Assembly: GCA_964620345.1 (NCBI GenBank)
Contig: CAZUHK010000195.1
Location: forward strand, 1-5,432
DNA: 5,432 bases
Reading direction: 5' to 3'
DNA from: CAZUHK01 sp964620345
GTDB lineage: Bacteria > Planctomycetota > Phycisphaerae > Phycisphaerales > Zrk34
Part shown: positions 1 to 4,986 of the stretch, one piece after another
Position numbering within the stretch: position 1 is the stretch's first letter
How the letters are laid out: each line of letters starts with the position of its first letter
Notes under the pieces: generated by a model
Told to the model about the DNA's origin: nothing
Seen by the model: only the letters and a program-made list of their open reading frames with translations
Database searches by the model: none
Program-made: the position numbers and the translations under genes

Positions 1-2007
1 CGATTTGCCCGACCCGGACACGCCGGTCACGCAGCTCAGCAGCCCCACCGGGATCGACACGTCGATGCCCCGCAGGTTGTGCTCGCGCGCCCCGATCACG
101 CGGAGCCAGCGTCCGTCGGGTTCCTGCCGGCGCCCGGGAACCGGAATGGTCCGCTTGCCCGAGAGGTACTGCCCGGTCAGCGAGCGCTGGCTGCGGCAGA
201 CGTCCTCGGGCGTGCCGGCCACCACCAGCTCACCCCCGTGCTCGCCCGCGCCGGGCCCCAGGTCGACCACGAAGTCGGCCCGCCGGATGGTCTCCTCGTC
301 GTGCTCGACCACCACCACCGTGTTGCCCAGGTCGCGCATGGCTCCCAGCGTGTCCAGGAGCCGGCCGTTGTCCCGCTGGTGCAGGCCGATGGACGGCTCG
401 TCGAGCACGTAGAGCACGCCGGTGAGCCCTGAGCCGATCTGGGTCGCCAGGCGGATGCGCTGCGCCTCGCCGCCGGAGAGCGAGCCGGTCGACCGGTCCA
501 GCGTGAGGTAGTCCAGGCCCACGTCGCACATGAACCCCAGCCGGGCGCGGATCTCCTTCACGATCGGCTGGGCGATGTGGGTCTGCTCTTCGGTGAGCGT
601 GAGCCGGTCGAAGAAGTCTCGCGCCCGGCCGATGGTCATGCCCGTCACGTCGTGGACGTTGAACAGCCCCGGCTCGCCGAACGCGGCGCCGGCGCCGGCG
701 TCTTTCACGTCGGCTTGGATCATCACGTGCAGCGATTCGGTCCGCAGCCGCGCCCCGCCGCACGTCTCGCACGGCGCCTCGCTCAGGTAAGCGTGCAGCC
801 GCTGCTTGACGTACTCGCTGTCGGTGTTCTCCCAGCGACGCTGGAGGTTGGGGATCACGCCCTCGAAGTGGGTGTTGTAGCGTGACTCGTCGCGCGTGGT
901 CGTGCCGTGCATGAGGATGCGGCGGGCGCTCTTGCTCAGATCCTTGTACGGCTGGTCGGCCTCGACGCCGAAGTCGCGGCAGAACTGGCGGATCAGGCGG
1001 TTGTAATAGATGTTCATCCGCTTGCCGTGCCGCCGCCAGGCCTCGATCGCGCCGTCGGTCAAGCTCAGCGCCGGCTCGGTCACGATCAACTGCTCATCGA
1101 ACTCCATGATCGTGCCCAGCCCGTCGCACGCCGGGCACGCGCCGTACGGGCTGTTGAAGCTGAACAGCCGCGGCGCCAGGTCTTCCAGCGCGCATTCGGG
1201 GTGCTGCGGGCAGGCGTACTTCTCGCTGTAGAGCTGGTCGCGCCACCGCTGTTTGCCGTTGGCCTCGTCCATCACCGTGATGAGGACCAGCCCCTCGGTG
1301 GCCTTGAGCGCGACCTCGATCGAGTCGGCCAGCCGGCTTCGGATCTCATCCTTGATGATGATCCGATCGACCACCGCCTCGATCGTGTGTTGCTTGCGCT
1401 TGTTCAGCTCCGGGGCGCGGCGCAGGTCCAACACCTCGCCATTGATCCGCGCCCGCACGAAGCCCTGCCGCTGAATGCCCTGCAGGGCCTCGCGGTGTTC
1501 GCCTTTCTTGCCGCGGATCAGCGGCGCCAGCACCATCAGCTTGGTCCCCGCTTGCATCTGCATGATCTGCTCGACGATCTGCGTGGCGCTGGTGCTGGTG
1601 ATCGGCCGACCGCAGGCGTTGGCCTTCTCATCGCGGTGCCAGCAGTGGGGCCGGCCCGCCCGGGCGAACAGCAGCCGCAGGTAGTCGTAGATCTCCGTCG
1701 TCGTCGCCACCGTCGAGCGCGGGTTGTGGCTGGCCGAGCGCTGCTCGATCGCGATGGTCGGCGGCAGGCCCTCGATCTCCTCGATGTCCGGCTTGGACAT
1801 CTGCTCCAGGAACTGCCGCGCGTACGCCGACAGCGATTCGACGTACTTCCGCTGGCCCTCGGCGTAAATCGTGTCGAACGCCAGCGAGCTCTTGCCGCTG
1901 CCCGACAGACCGGTGATTACCACCAGCTTGTCCCGCGGGATGTCCAGGTCGACGCCCCGCAGGTTGTGCTCGCGGGCGCCACGGATGCGGATGTCGGATA
2001 AGGCCAT
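1..2007 (-). CDS. uvrA: Excinuclease ABC subunit A (UvrA), N-terminal 669 residues, cut by window edge
   Basis: UvrA is the dimeric ABC-type ATPase that finds bulky DNA damage and loads UvrB in cytoplasmic nucleotide excision repair. The frame reads without interruption from ATG at 2007 to base 1. Visible in order: Walker A of the first nucleotide-binding domain, GLSGSGKS at residues 33-40; a zinc-module region with Cys266, Cys272, Cys291 and Cys294; a PCETCGGARL motif with Cys413 and Cys416; the ABC signature LSGGEAQR at 510-517; Walker B and D-loop VLYVLDEPS at 531-539; and the second Walker A, GVSGSGKS at 662-669, where the window stops. The family is usually about 940 residues, so roughly 270, including the second signature, lie outside. 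The REHNLRG motif occurs in both ATPase halves (residues 12-18 and 641-647), as expected from the internal duplication of UvrA. ATG 2007 begins the usual conserved start (I-x-[IV]-x-G-A-R-E-H-N-L). No strong Shine-Dalgarno precedes it. Identification is secure. Confidence 0.97.
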   Translation of the reverse strand, partial: MALSDIRIRGAREHNLRGVDLDIPRDKLVVITGLSGSGKSSLAFDTIYAEGQRKYVESLSAYARQFLEQMSKPDIEEIEGLPPTIAIEQRSASHNPRSTVATTTEIYDYLRLLFARAGRPHCWHRDEKANACGRPITSTSATQIVEQIMQMQAGTKLMVLAPLIRGKKGEHREALQGIQRQGFVRARINGEVLDLRRAPELNKRKQHTIEAVVDRIIIKDEIRSRLADSIEVALKATEGLVLITVMDEANGKQRWRDQLYSEKYACPQHPECALEDLAPRLFSFNSPYGACPACDGLGTIMEFDEQLIVTEPALSLTDGAIEAWRRHGKRMNIYYNRLIRQFCRDFGVEADQPYKDLSKSARRILMHGTTTRDESRYNTHFEGVIPNLQRRWENTDSEYVKQRLHAYLSEAPCETCGGARLRTESLHVMIQADVKDAGAGAAFGEPGLFNVHDVTGMTIGRARDFFDRLTLTEEQTHIAQPIVKEIRARLGFMCDVGLDYLTLDRSTGSLSGGEAQRIRLATQIGSGLTGVLYVLDEPSIGLHQRDNGRLLDTLGAMRDLGNTVVVVEHDEETIRRADFVVDLGPGAGEHGGELVVAGTPEDVCRSQRSLTGQYLSGKRTIPVPGRRQEPDGRWLRVIGAREHNLRGIDVSIPVGLLSCVTGVSGSGKS

Positions 2008-2151
2008 GTCCGATCACTTTCTCGCGCTGACGGCGGAGCGCATCTTAGACCCCCGAATCCCGCCGCAAACCGCAATCGGCTATGGTAGCCAACCGTTCGG
2101 GCACCCGCCACTGGTTGCCGACGCGCCCCGCGATGGCTACCCTCACCGCCC
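2008..2151. promoter_or_regulatory. Divergent intergenic region between uvrA and the dehydratase-ACP operon
   Basis: This 144-base gap must hold the promoters of both divergent transcription units. A weak -10-like TAAGAT lies on the minus strand at 2047-2042 for uvrA. On the plus strand a -10-like TATGGT lies at 2081-2086, inside a small hairpin (GGCTA at 2078-2082, TAGCC at 2086-2090). A 7-base inverted repeat, GGTAGCC 2084-2090 with GGCTACC 2135-2141, ends 10 bases before the operon's first ATG and could act as an operator or a leader hairpin. No good -35 partner, riboswitch, or GAAC-N4-GTTC or CTG-N10-CAG LexA-type box was seen. That the region is regulatory follows from gene orientation; the specific sites are weak guesses. 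Confidence 0.4.
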
Positions 2152-2529
2152 ATGAGATTCGAGCTGGTCGACCACGTCATCGAGCGGACCGACGAGCGCA
2201 TCGTCACGGTGAAGAACGTCACCGCGGCTGAGGAGTACCTGGCCGACCACTTCCCCAGCTTCCCCGTGCTGCCGGGCGTGATGATGCTCGAAGCGATGGT
2301 CCAGGCCGCCCGCCGCCTGCTCGGCGACGACCCCGCGCCATGGGTGGTAGCGGAAGTACGCAACGTGCGGTACGGTAACATGGTCCGGCCGGGCGAGCAG
2401 CTTCGCGTCACCGTCGAGCGAGGCAAAGCCGAGGGCCAGCGCGTGTCGTTCAAGGGCATCGGCGAAGTCAACGGGACCACGGCAGTGCAGGGAAAATTCG
2501 TGCTGAGGCAAATGTCAAATGACCAATGA
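2152..2529 (+). CDS. FabZ-like 3-hydroxyacyl-ACP dehydratase, first copy (125 aa)
   Basis: A single hotdog-fold protein of the FabZ/FabA family, which removes water from ACP-bound 3-hydroxyacyl chains to give trans-2-enoyl-ACP in the cytoplasm. The active-site helix is intact: DHFPSFPVLPG at residues 32-42 with catalytic-type His33, followed by MMLEAMVQ with Glu47. The His-to-Glu spacing of 14 is the same as in FabZ (and His-to-Asp in FabA), and the PG glycine that forms the FabA oxyanion hole is kept (Gly42). A second conserved block, VRPGEQLRV, lies near residues 78-86. It is shorter than typical FabZ (about 140-150 residues). No Shine-Dalgarno is visible before ATG 2152. The last codons and the TGA belong to a 7-base repeat array, so the tail QMSNDQ is repeat-encoded and probably not part of the fold. 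It is first in an operon with an ACP and a second FabZ-like protein. The family call is firm; the physiological substrate is unknown. Confidence 0.9.
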   Translation: MRFELVDHVIERTDERIVTVKNVTAAEEYLADHFPSFPVLPGVMMLEAMVQAARRLLGDDPAPWVVAEVRNVRYGNMVRPGEQLRVTVERGKAEGQRVSFKGIGEVNGTTAVQGKFVLRQMSNDQ

Positions 2530-2599
2530 CCAGTGACGATTGGCCGAGTCGCGGTTCGCTCCGTGCATTGGTCGTTCGTCATTCGTCATTCGTCATTGG
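2509..2599 (+). repeat. Palindromic 7-base repeat array, 13 units, between first dehydratase and ACP
   Basis: Thirteen consecutive heptads can be read in one phase. The left units are variants of CCAATGA (for example CAAATGA at 2516, CCAATGA at 2523, CCAGTGA at 2530). The right units are their complement (TCATTCG at 2579 and 2586, TCATTGG at 2593). The middle units (2544-2564) are unlike either. Folding left heptads 2516-2543 against right heptads 2572-2599 matches 21 of 28 positions, so a transcript could form an imperfect hairpin. The array starts inside the upstream coding sequence and supplies its stop codon. The architecture recalls short tandem heptamer repeats described in cyanobacteria; that resemblance is in form only. 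Confidence 0.75.
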
Positions 2600-2601
2600 A
2601 G
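2598..2601 (+). promoter_or_regulatory. Shine-Dalgarno-like GGAG before the ACP start
   Basis: GGAG lies 10 bases before ATG 2612. Its GG is the end of the final heptad (TCATTGG), so the ribosome binding site is partly built from the repeat array and could be sequestered in the array's hairpin. It supports ATG 2612 over an earlier in-frame ATG of a longer reading frame that would run through the repeats. Confidence 0.45.
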
Positions 2602-2611
2602 CCAAACGACC

Positions 2612-2995
2612 ATGGATCGTGATGAAATCTACCAAAAGGTTCAGGACGTGCTCATCGATGCGCTGGGCGTCGATGAGGACGAGGTCGAGCCCAAGGCCGC
2701 GCTGGGCGCGGACCTCGGCGCCGAGTCGATCGATTACCTGGACATCTCCTTCCGCCTGGAAAAAGCGTTCGGCATCAAGATCGAGCAGGGCGAGATGATC
2801 CCCGAGTCGGCCCTGCAGAACCCCGACTACGTGCAGGACGGGCAGGTCACCGACGCGGGCCTGGCCAAGCTCAAGGAGCTGATGCCCTACGCCGACTTCA
2901 CCGCGCTTGAAGAAGACCGCAACGTCAGCCGCGTCGTCGATGTCTTCACCGTCGATGCCCTGGTCAACTTCGTCGAGCTGAAGCTGGAGAACTAA
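2612..2995 (+). CDS. Extended acyl carrier protein (127 aa)
   Basis: A phosphopantetheine-binding acyl carrier protein. The motif ADLGAESIDYLD places the attachment serine at Ser39, in the position of the DSLD serine of ordinary ACP. Helix I (about 2-18), the loop with the GVDEDEVEP stretch, and helix II (about 39-53) follow the usual ACP order, and the acidic composition fits. It is much longer than the usual 75-85 residues: about 45 residues (roughly 64-110, including DGQVTDAGLAKLKELMPYAD) separate helix II from the closing helix FTVDALVNFVELKL at 112-125. Such extended ACPs are, to my knowledge, found near FabZ-like genes in planctomycete-type genomes; this needs a database search. It lies between two FabZ-like genes on the same strand, so it probably delivers their substrate. 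It would have to be activated by a holo-ACP synthase encoded elsewhere. ACP identity is firm; the pathway is inferred. Confidence 0.92.
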   Translation: MDRDEIYQKVQDVLIDALGVDEDEVEPKAALGADLGAESIDYLDISFRLEKAFGIKIEQGEMIPESALQNPDYVQDGQVTDAGLAKLKELMPYADFTALEEDRNVSRVVDVFTVDALVNFVELKLEN

Positions 2996-3072
2996 GTCGG
3001 AAGTCGCCACGCGGATGTCGGAAGTCGTGCACGCACGCACTTCCCGCTTCCGACTTCGCACTTCCCACTTCC
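2996..3072 (+). repeat. Palindromic 7-base repeat array, 11 units, between ACP and second dehydratase
   Basis: Eleven heptads in one phase fill the gap from the base after the ACP stop to 4 bases before ATG 3077. Left units are GTCGGAA-like (2996 and 3017 identical). Right units are CACTTCC-like (3038, 3059 and 3066 identical; CGCTTCC 3045, GACTTCG 3052). The halves are complementary: AAGTCGGAAG at 2994-3003 is a perfect 10-base match to CTTCCGACTT at 3047-3056, and an 11-base direct repeat starts at 2996 and 3017. The centre contains the palindrome GTGCAC. It has the same plan as the array in the previous gap but a different heptad. It leaves no Shine-Dalgarno for the downstream gene. Confidence 0.75.
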
Positions 3073-3076
3073 CACC

Positions 3077-3613
3077 ATGCGCTGGATGTGGATCGATCGC
3101 ATTGCCGAGCTTCGCAAGGCCCAACGCTGCATCGCGGTGAAGAACGTCTCGCTCGCCGAGGAGCACCTGCACGACCACTTCCCGCATCGGCCGGTGATGC
3201 CCGCGCCGCTGATCATCGAAGGCATGGCTCAGACCGCCGGCATCCTCGTCGGCCACGCACGCGACTTCCGGGAGAAGGTCATCCTCGCCAAGATCGGCAA
3301 GGCCGTGTTCGACACCGACGTCTTTCCCGGCCAGACGCTGTTCTACGAGGCCACGCTCGACCGCATCGACGACGCCGGCGCCGCGACCACCGGCATCGTC
3401 ACCATGCTCGACCACGCCCAAAGCCACGCGCTGAGCCAATCCCCCAGCGAAGCCGCGGATCCCGCGCTGCGCCCCGCGCCGCGCGAAATCGCACGCATCG
3501 ACCTCATGTTCAGCCACATCGACCGCAACATGGCCGGCATGGCGTTTCCCGAGCACAACTTCGTGTTCACCGATCAGTTCTTCGATCTGCTGCGCAACAG
3601 CGGCGTGATGTGA
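3077..3613 (+). CDS. FabZ-like 3-hydroxyacyl-ACP dehydratase, second copy, with C-terminal extension (178 aa)
   Basis: A second hotdog-fold FabZ-family protein. It resembles the first copy around the active site (VKNV-x-x-AEE-x-L-x-DHFP in both). Catalytic-type His34 lies in HDHFPHRPVMP and Glu48 in IIEGMAQTAG, again 14 residues apart. The glycine that normally follows the PV[ML]P block is alanine here (Ala43), at the FabA oxyanion-hole position. The FPGQTLFYEATL block near residues 107-118 matches the conserved FPGD-type block of FabZ. It is about 30-40 residues longer than typical FabZ, with an Ala/Pro/Ser-rich linker (about 141-158) and a C-terminal segment ending EHNFVFTDQFFDLLRNSG. ATG 3077 gives the full fold; upstream is repeat array and no Shine-Dalgarno is visible. 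It is last in the operon with the ACP and the first dehydratase. It may form homodimers or pair with the first copy (inference). A true dehydratase or a non-catalytic partner are both possible. Confidence 0.88.
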   Translation: MRWMWIDRIAELRKAQRCIAVKNVSLAEEHLHDHFPHRPVMPAPLIIEGMAQTAGILVGHARDFREKVILAKIGKAVFDTDVFPGQTLFYEATLDRIDDAGAATTGIVTMLDHAQSHALSQSPSEAADPALRPAPREIARIDLMFSHIDRNMAGMAFPEHNFVFTDQFFDLLRNSGVM

Positions 3614-3644
3614 ATTCGGTCGGCTCGTTGCCCGCTCGCCCCAC

Positions 3645-3776
3645 GAAAAAACCCGTGCATCGGTCAACGAAAGGGACGAGGGAAGCGGTTCGTGTAGCCA
3701 GTATTGGTCACGCGGACCTGAGTTGATGCTGTTGACCGTCCGCCGCCGAATCGTTGACCGATGCTCGGGTTTTTCC
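3645..3776. terminator. Long inverted repeat (24/26 match) with T-runs at both ends, candidate bidirectional terminator
   Basis: Left arm 3645-3670 and right arm 3751-3776 are reverse complements at 24 of 26 positions. The arms share the core CATCGGTCAACGA. Each arm has an A/T run at its outer end (six A at 3646-3651, five T at 3770-3774), so transcripts from either side would end in a G/C-containing stem followed by U. This fits a gap between convergent genes (second dehydratase ending 3613, phosphotransferase ending 3889). The 80-base loop is far longer than in a usual intrinsic terminator and contains its own 6-base stem (GCGGAC 3712-3717, GTCCGC 3738-3743). The inverted repeat is certain; its role is inferred. 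Confidence 0.55.
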
Positions 3777-3818
3777 TGCACCTTAATCATCGGTTAACAC
3801 ATCGGTCGAACTTAATCG

Positions 3819-3841
3819 CTTCGCCGCGCTGCGCGACGAAG
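3819..3841 (-). terminator. GC-rich hairpin downstream of the phosphotransferase gene
   Basis: Positions 3819-3828 pair with 3832-3841 at 9 of 10 places around a 3-base loop. On the minus strand it lies after the phosphotransferase stop. No U-run follows directly, so it would be a weak terminator alone, perhaps acting before the long inverted repeat or protecting the mRNA 3' end. Confidence 0.35.
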
Positions 3842-3847
3842 ATTCAC

Positions 3848-3872
3848 CGCAGAGCGACACCATCGCTCCGCG
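3848..3872 (-). terminator. Second hairpin just after the phosphotransferase stop codon
   Basis: Positions 3848-3857 pair with 3863-3872 at 9 of 10 places around a 5-base loop (perfect core GAGCGA/TCGCTC). It begins 16 bases past the minus-strand stop codon. An 11-base direct repeat, CCGCGCTGCGC at 3824 and 3868, links the two hairpins. There is no T-run. Confidence 0.35.
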
Positions 3873-3888
3873 CTGCGCCTCCGCCGCA

Positions 3889-4827
3889 TCACTTCAACTG
3901 CCCCAGCGTGCGCTCCAGCACGTTCAGCGCGCCCGCGAGGTGGGCGGGGTTGCCCTCGTGGCGCAGGTACGCCGGGGCGGCCGCGGCCAGCAGGGCGCGG
4001 CGCACGTTCGCCAGCCGCGGCCAGTCGGGGTCCATCCGCAGCCGGCGCGCCTTGCGCTCGTGGGCGATCTGCCGCGCCAGCTTCCGCCCGCCCAGCCGAT
4101 CCTCCCGGCCCCAGTACAGGTGCTCCAGGTACACCGCGTCCTCGACCCAGTGCCCCGCGTGGACCTCGGCGAAGTCGAACAGCAGCGCCGGCCCGTGCGG
4201 CGGCCGGGCCCGCGTCATCGCGTTGGCCAGGTGCAGGTCGCCGTGGCACCAGTAGCTCACGTCGCGCGCCGTCCATGTCGCCAGCACCTCCGCCAGCTTC
4301 TTCTGCAACGCCTTGATCGCCTTGTTCCATCGCTGCTCGTCGGCGGTGACGTGGTCGCGCAAGTGCTTGCGCGCCCGATCGAGGATCGCCGGCCAATCCT
4401 CCCGCCGCGCCGGCTCGTCCACCGCCACCGTCTCGGCCGCGCTGTAAAACCGCCCCGCGGCCTCGGCCAGCAGGTCGTACGCCGCGGCGTCCCACGCCCC
4501 GTCCAGCGGACCGTGCGCCAGACGCTCCATCACCACCCACGCCAGGTCGTAGCCGTTGAGCGCCTCGCCCCCGGCGTACAGCCGCGGCGCCACCTCCCCC
4601 GCCCCGTGATGCTCGGGCTGCAATCGACCCAGCCAGCGCAGCTCCCGCGGCGGCACCGGCAGCTTCGCCACCACCGCCACCGGCCCGGACTCGTGCGCAT
4701 ATCGGCCGTACCCCGTCAGCGCCCCGCCGCGCTGCCAGTCCGTCCGAAACCAGTGCAAATCGGATAGCCGACCCCCCGAGGCCCGGACCAGGGCATCCTC
4801 CAGTCCGGCACCGAACAGATTCGTCAC
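3889..4827 (-). CDS. APH/choline-kinase-like phosphotransferase of unknown substrate (312 aa from GTG 4827)
   Basis: A protein-kinase-like small-molecule phosphotransferase of the APH superfamily, which moves the gamma-phosphate of ATP onto a hydroxyl of, for example, an aminoglycoside, choline, homoserine or sugar. Visible from GTG 4827: an N-lobe with AVVAKLP carrying a candidate ATP-binding Lys55; the hinge-like WVVMERLA at 97-104; the Brenner catalytic loop CHGDLHLANAM with His195, Asp197 and Asn202; and the metal-binding block LLFDFAEV with Asp218, where many relatives have IDWE or IDFG. VEDAVYLEHLYW follows at 228-239. The length suits the family. The C-terminus is Ala/Arg/Leu-rich and probably helical. 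The substrate cannot be read from the sequence, and nothing marks it as an antibiotic-resistance gene. It is convergent to the dehydratase operon and appears monocistronic. The start is uncertain: GTG 4827 has no clear Shine-Dalgarno, while TTG 4887 has a strong one and would give 332 residues. The frame stays open to ATG 5400, but that part does not look like protein. Confidence 0.85.
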   Translation of the reverse strand: MTNLFGAGLEDALVRASGGRLSDLHWFRTDWQRGGALTGYGRYAHESGPVAVVAKLPVPPRELRWLGRLQPEHHGAGEVAPRLYAGGEALNGYDLAWVVMERLAHGPLDGAWDAAAYDLLAEAAGRFYSAAETVAVDEPARREDWPAILDRARKHLRDHVTADEQRWNKAIKALQKKLAEVLATWTARDVSYWCHGDLHLANAMTRARPPHGPALLFDFAEVHAGHWVEDAVYLEHLYWGREDRLGGRKLARQIAHERKARRLRMDPDWPRLANVRRALLAAAAPAYLRHEGNPAHLAGALNVLERTLGQLK

Positions 4828-4884
4828 GCTTGCCTGCGGCCCATCGCCCGCGCTCGGCGACGACGAGCCGTCCACACCTGCGCG

Positions 4885-4899
4885 CAAAATACGCTCCTT
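4885..4899 (-). promoter_or_regulatory. Strong Shine-Dalgarno AAGGAG and in-frame TTG, alternative start of the phosphotransferase
   Basis: On the minus strand AAGGAG (4899-4894) is followed after 6 bases by TTG (4887-4885), in frame with the phosphotransferase. It is the best Shine-Dalgarno in the window. It would add 20 residues, mostly Gly/Ser/Ala/Pro, before the conserved domain. Other genes here mostly lack such a site, so it does not settle the start. Confidence 0.4.
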
Positions 4900-4986
4900 C
4901 AGCAGGCGGTCATTTGTCCGAATCCGACCATACCCCCCCGCGCATCGCCGAGCAAGCGAAATCCCGCTGCCGCGCCATCGTCGGAC

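Noticed and set aside
907..2001. 364-codon open frame on the plus strand
   Set aside because: It lies entirely antisense to uvrA, whose ATPase motifs are unmistakable; the translation is Leu/Arg/Ala/Val-rich without motifs, as expected for a shadow frame in GC-rich DNA.
2008..2151. LexA/SOS box upstream of uvrA
   Set aside because: No GAAC-N4-GTTC or CTG-N10-CAG sequence was found; the LexA motif of this lineage is unknown, so regulation cannot be inferred.
2509..3072. CRISPR array
   Set aside because: The repeats are 7 bases with no spacers, degenerate and palindromic across the array; no cas genes are nearby.
3088..3726. 212-codon plus-strand frame overlapping the second dehydratase
   Set aside because: Arg/His/Pro-rich translation in a shifted frame of a clear FabZ-like gene; no motifs.
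3645..3776. MITE or small transposon bounded by 26-base terminal inverted repeats
   Set aside because: The flanks (ending CCAC on the left, starting TGCA on the right) show no target-site duplication, and the outward T-runs with convergent genes fit a terminator better.
2579..3790. 403-codon minus-strand frame across the ACP and second dehydratase
   Set aside because: Antisense to two confident genes and runs through both heptad-array flanks; it is a shadow.
4881..4940. Possible tRNA or tRNA remnant on the plus strand
   Set aside because: The minus-strand translation contains RIRTNDRLLKE, like spurious peptides seen antisense to tRNAs, and GTCCGAATCC resembles a T-loop. However, no T-stem pairs properly, no matching 5' acceptor or D-arm lies at the right distance, and there is no cloverleaf.
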